DNA of 64,000 nucleotides, taken from positions 150,322,447 to 150,386,446 of the forward strand of contig OX465290.1 of the NCBI GenBank assembly GCA_949987695.1, in the 5' to 3' direction. Source of the stretch: Merzomyia westermanni. Taxonomy: Eukaryota; Arthropoda; Insecta; Diptera; Tephritidae. Shown here one piece after another: positions 1-9,642 of this stretch. The translations under genes and the position numbers were made by a program. Within the stretch, counting starts at the first letter, position 1, and each line of letters opens with the position of its first letter. The notes below the pieces were generated by a model that had not been told where the DNA came from, did not search any database, and worked only from the letters and a program-made list of their open reading frames with translations.

Positions 1-110
1 ATGTTGTTATTTACAAGTGAAAGTTCAAGTAATTCTCTATTGTTTGGTTTCGTCAAACTTTGAATATTGTATTGAAGGACCCTCATATTATTTTGTTTTG
101 TAATTTCCAA
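1..110 (-). pseudogene. I-like LINE ORF2, start of endonuclease domain (copy A, cut by window edge)
   Basis: The minus-strand reading begins with the residues MRVLQYNIQSLTKPNNRELL, typical of the first beta strand of APE-type LINE endonucleases (xxLQxNxxxL). The fuller partner is at 38891-39506. The rest of this copy lies left of the window. Confidence 0.6.
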
Positions 111-1170
111 ATGTCTGTGTTAACGTTAATTTGCTTTATATGTATATATATAAATTCTATTTGATTTTTGTCGCTTTTGTTAATTTGGTTGTGGGCTAAG
201 TAGTTTGTAACTAATAGTCCAATTACCCACCGACGCACGTACGTAGTACTTGTCAGCTGACACGACCTGTCTTATGAGAGTGCCATGTAAACGAACACTC
301 ACCGACGTTCAATTTTTCCGTATACGTAGTACGTAGCGTAGAAATCAAAGAAATTTTGATTTTTTTCCGTAAGAACGTGTCAGCTGATTGCTCTTTCATA
401 TGACAGTGTTGCCTATTCATACGTGTGTATGCTGGTTATAGGGATCGTTTGCAGTTGCTTTACAAAAATACCTCAAAATACCTTTTAAATTTTCGTAATA
501 ATGTTGAAATAACCTGAAATTACGATATTAAATTGTTGCTTTTTAATAAATTGACTGGCTATAATTATTTAATATTAATTTCGGACACTCATAAAATGAA
601 AAATAATTGTTTCAAAAGTACACGTTTGAGTTAGCATGCATGAAAACTGATCAATGGCAACATTGTATTGAATGTAAACAACAGAAAATGTCTGATTTCT
701 CCGTTGGCGCCACGGGCATACGATTCCCTCAAACGTACGTACATACGTACGGGATACGTAAACGTACGTTACACACGTCGGTGGGTAATTGGACTATAAC
801 TGGTTCATTTTACCGGTTATTTCATCCTGTTTGAACAGGTGTGTTGTGATCTCTTTAGGGTACGCCAGCATTGTAGGTTGGCTATTCATGTCGTCTTGAA
901 TAGCCTCTTGCCATTCTTTCATAGTTTTTTCCCTGTTGTTCTCTTCCCTTTGTTTGTTGTTGTTCATTTTTAATACCTTACTGAACGAGTATTGTTGGTT
1001 TATGAATTTTGCCGCTTCTGATGCATTATTGAAGGTTTTTCGTTTCAATGTTTTAGGAAGAGCTGGGTATGTCTATTCTGCGTTTTCGTCGTCATTTAGG
1101 ATGTCAAATCTATTGCCAAAAATACTTCTGTATTTACGTTTTGCTTCAATCGGAGTTAGATTTTCCAACG

Positions 1171-1506
1171 TCATTTTATGGTATATGCCTTGATTCTTGC
1201 TGGGCATTCTTTTTCAGTTACTGTGTGCTCTCCTTTGCACTTGGTGCATTTTTTATTTTTGTTCCACGTAGTATTTGTTTCATGTGTTTCACTGCATATC
1301 GGGCAGGTGCTATCTATCTGTTTGCAATGTTGTGCAAAGTGGTTGAATCTAAAACAGTTATAGCTTTGGGAGAACGAGATAAATGGTCTAACTTTAATTT
1401 TGGTATATGAATATGCAACTTCTGTTGGTATTTCCAGGCCATCAAACACTACCTTAACCCTACGGGTCGGAATTCTTTCGCCATTTTCCAATCGTGTCAA
1501 ACGCAT
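1171..1506 (-). pseudogene. I-like LINE ORF1, zinc-knuckle region (copy A)
   Basis: A 111-codon open stretch on the minus strand carries a Cys/His cluster in retroelement Gag style: a CFRFNHFAQHC box, then CPICSETHE, then CTKCKGEHTVTEKECP. Three knuckles of this type are typical of ORF1 proteins of I-clade LINEs, which bind element RNA. It lies upstream, in the minus-strand sense, of the endonuclease start at 1-110, as ORF1 should. The partner at 40838-41173 is almost identical. The open stretch has no clear start and continues upstream in broken pieces (2340-2640, 3908-4090), so the ORF is not functional. Confidence 0.65.
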
Positions 1507-1536
1507 TATTTTTACTATTTTTATCAGATAAACTAG

Positions 1537-1800
1537 AGGACCCGGCAGACTTTGTCCTGCCTAAATAGATAGATCTTTTAATATTGGCTATCCCCATCCC
1601 TATTAATATCCCCATCCCTCTCCCTATTCCTATCTCTATCCCTATCCCTACCCCAACTTTCATATTTATTCACCTTCTCTAGACTTCCACGAATAATTCA
1701 AGGCCAAAATTAGCCAAATCGGTTCAGCCGTTCTCAAGTTTTAGCGAAACCAACAAACAGCAATTAATTTTTATGTTCGCACGTCGTCCTCTAGGCATTT
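1537..1800 (+). repeat. RTE/SINE-type 3' end fragment with CCCTAT-rich tract (copy A)
   Basis: The stretch starts with GACCCGGCAGACTTTGTCC, holds an imperfect CCCTAT/CCCTATC run at about 1589-1660, and continues with AATCGGTTCAGCCGTTCTCA and TTTTAGCG before a TTTTTAT end. Closely similar ends occur widely in insect genomes at the 3' termini of RTE-type LINEs and the SINEs that use them. This is recalled from general knowledge and not searched here. It interrupts the LINE ORF1 remnant. The tract differs in repeat number from the partner at about 41205-41430. Confidence 0.45.
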
Positions 1801-2059
1801 TGGACTATGGACATGAATTTAACCTCAAATGCACGATCCACATAATTGACACAATTCAACTTACCACTTTAAGGACAAATGCCTGCTGTTGGTTTCCAAT
1901 TGATCTGTTAGGAAACGAATAACTTCAACCTCAATTTCACAGTGAACACAATACCGGTTTTAATTTTGCGTTTGAAAGAACGTGCGCATAATAAAAAATG
2001 TCACATAAAATTAACTGAGCAGAGTACAATGAGTAGCTGTCAAACAATGTATCACGCAC

Positions 2060-2350
2060 CAGCGCCATTTACCTAAAAAAATGGCGCCATCTGCTCCACC
2101 ACGATGCAAAACCATATTGGTTTGTAGTACATGCTATGTCTCAGAGATGGCGCTGTATGCGAAAAATGATTTCCCCTGTTTTCCTGCTTTTATGTTGAAA
2201 TTTTTCATGAATTTTGTTTGCTATAAACCTCACGGCGCCCGAGACCGTTCCAACGAATGCAAAACCGTGGAAATCGGTTCGTGCGTTCTAGAGTTATAGC
2301 GTTAGGAAGGAAAACCCGACTTATTTTTATATTATAGAAGATAATAGATT
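2060..2350 (+). repeat. Second RTE-type 3' end fragment (copy A)
   Basis: Around 2268-2350 the sequence reads AAATCGGTTCGTGCGTTCTA, GAGTTATAGCG, then CGACTTATTTTTATATTATA and AGATAATAGAT, which is the terminal pattern of RTE-type elements with a short AT repeat tail. The 5' limit is uncertain; a block with ATGGCGCCATCTGCTCCACC begins near 2080. In copy B this element is broken by the MITE arm at 45527-45868. Confidence 0.4.
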
Positions 2351-2640
2351 ATGTCTTTGGCCAGTCCTTCTTTAATTTTAGCCTGAATATCGAATATTAT
2401 GCCCATTTTGGATACGAAATGTGAAAAAATTTTGGACTCGTATTCGTCGTGCTTATCTTTGCAAAAAGCGTTAGCTGCTTGAGCAGATCTAAAAGTAATT
2501 TTGCATCTGCCGAATCCAATTTTTGTGACTTCATCAACATCACGAATTTTTTCCCGTCCAGGTATTTAGAAACCGAAATCGAATTAATATAGTTTCTGGA
2601 CTCCCCTGTACTTTTTGTGTCGCAGTAGGCCCTTTGTGGT
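2340..2640 (-). pseudogene. I-like LINE ORF1, upstream portion (copy A)
   Basis: In the minus-strand frame the region reads as a coherent peptide: GREKIRDVDEVTKIGFGRCK, then an ITFRSAQAANAFC stretch and a SKMGIIFDIQAKI stretch. This resembles the RRM-like region that precedes the zinc knuckles of I-clade ORF1 proteins. The partner is at about 46440-46735. A further upstream piece, RRISFRIELQSRGPGIEAAA, is read at about 3990-4090. Identification rests on motif style and order, so it is moderate. Confidence 0.4.
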
Positions 2641-2650
2641 GTGATTCATA

Positions 2651-3905
2651 CAGGGTGGCTAATGAAAGCCGCTACCAAAAAAAAATTAAATAACTTTTTT
2701 TCTATTTAATGAATCTGGTTAATTTTTTTTTATTTTGCAGATTGACTTTTACATTTAACAAAAATGGATAACTGGGACACTGAAACAAGAATTTGGATTG
2801 TCCGCCGCTATCACGCACTGGAGTCCGTAGTTTCGGTTCAAAGAGAGTATAGGCGCACGTTTGGCGGCAATCCTCCGAGCAGATGGACCATAATAAGACT
2901 TGTAAACAATTTTGCCGAGCATGGGACAGTCAACAGAAGACCTTACCATGGAAACCCTTCAGTTCGAACGGAGGAAACAATCGCTGCTGTAGCTGCTGCC
3001 ATACAAAACAATCCACGTGTTTCGACAAGAAGCTTATCTGCTCAAATGGGTGTAAGCAGACAGTCATTACAGTCAATTATGCACAAAGATTTGGACTTAT
3101 TCCCATATAAAATTCAAGAAGATGCTTCAAATGGTGGAAGAGGATGGAAACATGTTGAACTGTCTTTTCATGTCTGACGAGGCCCATTTCGATTTAAACG
3201 GCAACATAAACAAACCAAATTGTCGAATATGGAGTGCTTCCAACCCACAGATACTCCATGAGACGGAATTGCATCCACTTTGTGTCACAGTGTGGTGTGC
3301 AGTTTCATCACGCTGAATTGTCGGGCCCTACTTCTTCGAAGAAAACGGTCACACCGTTACGGTTACTGGAGACCGTTACTTGAGCATGTTGAGAGAGTTT
3401 TTCTATCCAGAATTACGCCGAATGAGAATTTCCTTCAACTCTGTGTGGTTTCAGCAAGATGGTGCAGCTCCTCATATAGCCCAACCTGTTATGACAGAAT
3501 TGCGACGAAAGTTTCCCAATAAGCTGATATCCAGAAACTCCACATTCCGTTGGCCACCCAGGTCGCCTGACCTTACTGCGCCTGACTTTTTCTTGTGGGG
3601 TTATTGCAAACAGGAAGTCTTCAAAGCAAAACCAACAAATTTGAATGAACTAAGGCAATCCATTCGAGAAACAATTGCGGCTATTCCTGTCTCAACTCTC
3701 CAAGCAGTAATGAAAAAACTTTTTGGTAAGATGCCGCACATGCATCGACCAGCAGGGGGGCATTTAAATTCCATTATTTTTAAAACTAATTAAGCTATAT
3801 TTAATAAAATTTAATGAGCTTTAACATGAATAAAAGAAAAATTAATTCCATACACTGAAAAAAAAATTATTTCAGTTTCTTAATGTAGCAAAATTCATCA
3901 GCCAG
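2651..3905 (+). mobile_element. DD41D mariner-superfamily element, decayed (copy A only)
   Basis: The element is absent from the matching place in copy B (near 46740) and starts CAGGGTGGCT directly after TA (2649-2650). Another TA follows at 3906. The 3' terminal repeat is eroded. The transposase remnant (2764 to about 3793) has an N-terminal helix-turn-helix half (RTEETIAAV..., VSRQSLQSIMHKDL). Catalytic segments follow: MSDEAHFDLNG, FQQDGAAPH and WPPRSPDLTAPDFFLWG. Forty-one residues separate the second and third catalytic Asp, the DD41D spacing of rosa-like elements. Frame changes near 3118 and a stop near 3315 make it a pseudogene. It differs clearly from the intact DD41D element at 50227-51530. 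Confidence 0.8.
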
Positions 3906-4203
3906 TAGTTTGGTTTTATACCTTGTGCACTGTTGGTTGCGTCAGAATCTGCTGTTATATGGTCGTCCTTTCTAGGTATATTTTCTTTAATGCGTGTTCT
4001 GCTGCTGCTTCTATTCCTGGGCCTCTACTCTGCAGTTCTATTCGAAAGGATATTCTACGCATAGGCACTCTGTAGTTCGTTAGAATTTACTTTAGAAAAT
4101 ATTCCATGATAGTATGCATCACTGTTTCACAAATTTCAAGCGCAACGCAAAATACGAAAACACTTAGCATACATCTCAGGTGCAGTATTTGGCAGCGCAG
4201 TTT

Positions 4204-4340
4204 TACATGTCGCAGTAGCTCAGGCGATAAGAATCTCGACTGCCACACTTGTGGTCGCAGGTTTGAACGTAAGTGCTTGCACAAGTAGTTTTAATTTTTT
4301 TATTTTATTTTTATTAAATAAAATTTATTTTTTTTGAATA
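4204..4340 (+). repeat. tRNA-derived SINE head (copy A)
   Basis: The stretch GTCGCAGTAGCTCAGGCGAT followed by AAGAATCTCGACTGCC and CAGGTTTGAACG has the layout of a tRNA gene: an A-box-like TAGCTCAGGCG and a B-box-like GGTTTGAAC about 45 bases later. A T-rich stretch follows. It lacks a convincing closed acceptor stem, so it is a SINE or tRNA pseudogene rather than a tRNA gene. In copy B a different SINE is inserted inside its A-box (47059-47412). Confidence 0.55.
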
Positions 4341-5460
4341 TCTAAATACTTCTAATTGATAAAAATGTTTTTTTTTTTAATTTTTTCATTTTTTGTACCT
4401 AGAATTCTTCAATTATTTTCTGCCAACAGCGATTGCTTAACACTTTCTGCTATAAAAATGCTTTCTTGATGATAAAAAAAATACTAATTGTTTTATTATG
4501 ATCATAAGAATATACATTTTTGTGGATTTCTAACTTTCGACCATATTGGCATATGCTTTCGAAATAGTGAGTACCAAATTTTCTACAATCGAAAGGGGGA
4601 TAAATCAAATCCGAAGGGAACAGAATGGAACTCCGAATGCGTTTTACTCGAAATTCCTTACAGAGTACGAATCACTCGAAAGCGAACAAATTTTGTTTCG
4701 AATAGAACTAGAGAGTGGGGGCCCTGATTCCAGAATTGGCTGAGGAGCGCATTTGTCCTGTCGCTCCATGTTCCTTGGTATAAAATCCACTTGTTTAGCT
4801 GGAACTGTTATTTTTCACCCTTTGACTAAGTTTATTTTATTCCAATTCTGTGGTTTTTAGTTTTAAAATGTTGGTTTAGTTATATTTATTGAATTTTAAT
4901 TTGGTCCAATTTCGGCTTGAGAAAATTTTTGAGCGCGTCCTCAGTTTTGCCACCTTGCGTATGTTATATATAAGGTTTTTTTTGCAATTTGGAATAATAA
5001 TAAGAAACTTTCAAGTAAAAGGTAAAAAATTAAAGAAAAATTATATGAAAACAGAAGAATGAGAAAGAAGGGTAAAGAAAAACACAAGAGCGAAAAAGAT
5101 AAAGGAAAATTGGTTCGATGGAGTATTTTATGCTTTGGCTTAAGAGCATACAAAAAATCATTCGAAAAAGACTTATATTAAAGTTGAAGAGCTCTTAATG
5201 TGCTTAAAATATTATTCAAAATGGAGAAGTATAAGACAGAGCTCGAGTATGACTACTTTCATAGAATAGGTCAGTCAAATACGAGCATTTTAAGACTATT
5301 ATTTCGTGAGCTCATCAATGTGAACGCGCAGAGGAAATAGTCCTATATGCGCTTATTTCGAGGTCTTATGGTTTCCTGGGAATGTAATAAGATACAAACG
5401 AAAATATTTATCTATAGGTAAAGATAAATAAAAATTTTTAATTAAAAAAAAAGGTGCCTA
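4341..5460. other. Unassigned stretch shared by both copies
   Basis: No gene is recognised. An open stretch at 4546-4743 (plus) is kept in copy B (47777-47974) with few changes, and a Lys-rich reading occurs near 5010-5160. By position it could be the gag part or leader of the gypsy-like element that follows, but no Gag motif is visible. Poly-T and AT-rich runs are common. Confidence 0.3.
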
Positions 5461-5639
5461 TATTACAAAGATGAATATTCAAATAGTGGAGGTGAGTACG
5501 ATCAAGCACTACCCCGTCCTTGCCTTGGCAGCATATCGGGTGTTTGTAATCGCATTTCTTTAAGAATAACGCGTAATAATGTTTTTTTTTTTTTGCTCAG
5601 TTTGTCACTCCCGTCTCAAAACATAGGCGTTATAATTAG

Positions 5640-8050
5640 AAATTTTGATGAGAAATGTCGCAAAGACTGAATTCGATTTTTTATCAAAATCAGGGATAAA
5701 CGGTCCATCCAAATCACATGGAACATCACCATTACATCTGGAACCTGAAAAAAACGCGAATGACTGGCGTTCTTGCTGAGATTATCGTAGGATTAATTTA
5801 AACCCTGTACCTTACCGATACCCTTTACCTCACATACATACATGATTTACATATTGAATTCAAAAATAAAACAATATTTTCCAAGATGGATTTAGTTAGG
5901 GCTTATCAGCAGATACCTGTTGCTGAGGAGGACATCCATAAGACTGCCATAACCACACCTTTTGGCATATTCGAATTCGTCAGGATGCCTTTTGTATAAC
6001 GAAACTCACCGCAAACATTCCAAAGGTTTATAAATGAAGTGTTACATGATTTAGATTTTATATTTGTTTATTTGGATGATATACTGATAGCTAGTAAAGA
6101 TTAATCAGAACATTTACAACATCTAAATATAATATTTCAGCGTTTAGATAAGTAAGGTTTGAAAGTCAAGCCATCTAAGTGCGTTTTTGGAGTAGGTGAA
6201 ATTAGTTTCCTAGGTTATAACATATCATCTGAAGGTATTCAACCTTCAGAGGAGAAACTTCAATCAAATTTTTGATTTTGGACGACCAATGGCAATCAAA
6301 CAGATGGAAAAGTTTGTGGGAATGGTTAATTTTTATCATAGGTATACACCAAAGTTTGCTGAAATGCTAGCCCCAATACATAGCATGATAATAGAGTCGT
6401 CAAAGAGCAAAGATAAGGTACTTGATTGGCCTAATGAAACATTGCAGGCATTTGAGATTCGAAAAAGAAAGTTTCGCTAAGAAAGCATTGTTAACACATT
6501 TCAATAGTGACGCAATTCACTCGGTTGCTGTAGAGGCATCGAATAGGGCCATTGGAGGAGTTCTACAACAGGAAATCAACAATACTTAAGAACCTTTAGC
6601 TTTTTTCTCTAAGAAGCTTAGTCCGTCTGAATGTAAATATAGTACTTTTGATAGGGAGTTATTTATTTAATTATTAAACGCTTCAGACATTGGTTAGAGG
6701 GTAGATCTTTTTCGGTTTATACGGATCACAAGCTGTTTACATTTGCTCTGAGTTCAAAGTAGATCAAAACCAAGGCAGACAATTCACTTGGAGTTCATAA
6801 CTCAATTTACTAGTAACATTAAATGCATACAAGGGATATTAAACTGTGTTGCAGATGCTTTATCAAGAAACCCCGAAGTTTCTGTTTTAGAAACTGTTGA
6901 TGTAAATTTAAAAAAGTTATTTATTGAACAAGAAAAAGATATTGAAATGCAATAATTAGTAGAAGATCTACATTGTAGACACAACTTGGAATTAATTTTA
7001 GTTTCATTTTTAAATATTCCGATTTGGTGTGAGACGTCACTTAATTTAACAAGGCCATATACACCTCAAGCGTAAAGAAATTTAGTTTTCGGGAAATTAG
7101 ATAGTATAGCCCATGTTGGTATTAAAGCAACACGCAGGTTGATCACTAGGAGATATTTTTGGCGTGGGATGAACAATGTAAAAACCGGTGGGCGAAATAG
7201 TGTATCAATTGTCAAAAAAAGGAAAATTTATAGGCATACAAAATTACAAATTTCGAAAATACCAATTCTAAAAGGGCGATTTGAGCATGTGTTAGAGATT
7301 TTAAATTTATATTAATTTTAATAGATAGGAATTCTCGTCAGCCGAAGGCATATCCTCTTCAAAATATTTCCTCTTTCGTGAGTATATATCACGATTTGGA
7401 GTTCCGTTGACAATTACAACTGATCAGGTCCCGCAATTTACAGCGCAGGTTTTTACAGAGCTGTCGAAACTTTAAAATCACAACCACTGTTTATCATCCA
7501 CGAGCAAATGGAATAGTTGAATGCTTCCCTAGGCAACTTAAAGCTTCAATTATGGCTAGTAGAAATGCAGTTGGATAATATGAGGAGTGGGGACCTATAG
7601 TGTTCTTAGGTTTGCGATCATCCTATAAAAAGAATACATTCAATTTACAGCTGCGGAGATGGTATATGGAGAAAATCTAAGACTTCCTTCGCAAATGGTA
7701 GTTTGGTCAGAAAATAATTATGATTCATCTGATGTTCTGTTAAAATTGAAACAAAATTTCAAAAATCATAAAAATTCACTAGTTTATATTCCAAAAGATT
7801 TAAATGATTGTAAGTTTGTATTAGTTAAGATTTGATAGAGAACCGGTTTACAGGAGCAGGACCATTTGAGTTAAGAGAGAAAACGCCGAAGTGGTTGAAA
7901 ATTAGTTATTTTAATAAATTTATAAATATTTCTATAAACAGAATTAAACCCGCGTATTTGGATGCTAATACATATATGTAGTCGTTTAGATAAAATAAAA
8001 AATTGTTACATTTCATTTGTTAAATATGGAACAATTTGAAAGAGGGGAGT
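5640..8050 (+). mobile_element. Ty3/gypsy-type LTR retrotransposon, decayed pol (copy A)
   Basis: Fragments of pol appear in the expected order. Reverse transcriptase is seen as FSKMDLVRAYQQIPVAEED, TPFGIFEFVRMPF and the catalytic box FVYLDDIL (about 6060-6085). RNase H is seen as AIGGVLQQE and YSTFDRELF (about 6545-6665) with a YTDHK box. The integrase zinc region and core include RRYFW.GMNN and TTVYHPRANGIVECF (about 7485-7530). Many stops and frameshifts break all frames, and several are shared with copy B, such as the stop after VRMPFV near 5998. The element therefore died before the duplication. A polypurine tract, GAAAGAGGGGAG (8038-8049), precedes the LTR. Confidence 0.8.
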
Positions 8051-8052
8051 AG

Positions 8053-8540
8053 TGTAATATCCCAGTAGAACTTGAAGTGAGATCTCCCCAAGCGATGAAT
8101 AGGGGAGTACTCCCTTTCACATCCTTTTGGAACAATAGAAGATAGTTTTTTTGTTTTTTGCTCTTATTTCTACTCTTTGTGGAGGACAAGGAGAGTTATC
8201 CCCAAGAGATGAATAAGAGAGTACTCCCCTTAGCATCCCTTCGGATCAATAACAGAGATTTCTACACTCTGTGCTCCGATTTTACTAATCTTGGAGCAGT
8301 AGGGGAGACCTCATTAAGTTATTAATAAAAGATTGATCCTTTCTGTATGCGTTTGGGGCGAAAGAAGAGATTTCTACAACTTCTACTCCTAGCTAACACC
8401 TTTTTGAGTAAGCCGAATTTCTCTACCAACAAAAGAAAACAAATTTTCAACAAATCGAAAAAAATATAAAAAAAGCCGCCATCGTAGAAATATGAGAAAT
8501 AAACACAATTTAATTAACGATTTAGATTAAACTATTTTTT
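8053..8540 (+). repeat. 3' LTR of the gypsy-type element (copy A, probably shortened)
   Basis: The LTR starts TGTAATATCCC two bases after the polypurine tract, as expected for a Ty3/gypsy 3' LTR. It contains AATAAAAGATTG-type polyadenylation signals near 8322. The end is unclear. Copy B carries about 270 more bases (53025-53300) before the sequences realign, so copy A may have lost the LTR end. No matching 5' LTR is found upstream. Confidence 0.5.
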
Positions 8541-8562
8541 CCCATAGTATAGGGAGTGATAA

Positions 8563-8895
8563 GCTCTTACGTTGCGAACAGCCATGGTATTCGTCTTTGT
8601 GACACCGAAACACCACCTTCACAGCTCGGTGTTAAAAGAAACGTTGAGCAGCCAATTCTTGTTCTATTGTTGCAAACCTGAGCATCCCAACAAACAATTA
8701 CTACAAGTTGCGCCGCTTTCCCTGACAGTAAGGAAACTTCTCCGCAATCACTACCACGATATCCGGCACCACGCACACAGCGTCGGTAAACTGCCTTGTC
8801 AGCTCCCACACAGAAAATGCCTTCATGCAGACACAAACACTTTCTGATGCGACTGAGGTACGTGACCTTCCGAAGCGGACAAGAGTCACTCTGGC
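8563..8895 (+). pseudogene. LINE reverse-transcriptase C-terminal fragment (copy A)
   Basis: A 91-codon plus-strand stretch at 8572-8847 contains LSSQFLFYCCKPEHPNKQLL and NHYHDIRHHAHS. This resembles the C-terminal segment LLSRQFLLNCHKPSHPNRHL...HYDEIRHH of the LINE at 12860-17030, on the opposite strand. It is a short diverged fragment of a related element. The partner is at 53326-53640. Confidence 0.5.
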
Positions 8896-9642
8896 CTAAC
8901 TTCGATATGAATACTATAATAAACTAAACTGCGCGTTCATTTCCCGGCATGTGCTGTGTCCCCTATCTGTTTAAGTGCTCGATGGAGCAGAACCTTCTTA
9001 AAGCGAAATCACTCTGGTCCAACCTCATTGAAACTGCAAGGTGCATGCGACTTCCGTTAGAATAGATTGATGACAATATTAGGCAAAGAGTGTGTGACTG
9101 TGGTCCAATATTGCACCTGTCCGTTTCCTAAGACTTCTGCTGGAAGAAAGTGATGTTTCGATAATGGACGCGCAGTTAGCTTTTTGATTTGCCTAGGTTT
9201 CTCCGTGTGTGCCAAGTACCGTGTTATTCTTTTGAGCGTAGTAAGGTGGACTCTTGGGGTTTTTTACAGGGTCTAAAGGGCGTCCTACTTACACTTTCTC
9301 TCGTATGTTCTTTACATACTTACATATCGCCGGCCCAACGGTAAAACGTGCTAACTCCATCCAGCTAAATTTTTCAATGGAACGAGAAAACCAAATTAAA
9401 TGAAACCTTCGTTGAACTTTCAAAATTTGTATTACATAGTATATTATTTGCCCTTAGAGCCGTTTATTCATAGTCGTGCTTAGCGCTTCTGAATATTAAA
9501 CAAAATTTTTTCGCAACCATGTACAGAATCAATGATATCCATCCATCAATATCAAAGTACGTTTTTAGTGAGAAGTGGACTTAGCAGCTTTTACCGCGGT
9601 GCCGGCGATACATAAATTTATGATATTTTTGCTTTCTTGTAG
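8896..9642. other. Unassigned, upstream of first Kelch exon (copy A)
   Basis: No gene or clear repeat is recognised. The stretch is shared with copy B (53641-54355), with small indels near 9140-9180. It ends in the splice acceptor TTCTTGTAG of the Kelch exon. Confidence 0.35.

Noticed and set aside
1589..1660. CCCTAT-rich run as a possible telomeric repeat
   Set aside because: The units are irregular (CCCTATC, CCCCAT, CTCTAT) and sit inside a retroelement 3' end. Higher flies also lack such short telomeric repeats.
4204..4275. Possible functional tRNA gene
   Set aside because: Box-like motifs are present, but no clean acceptor and T-arm pairing could be drawn, and it is followed by a T-rich SINE-like tail. 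It is treated as a SINE head.
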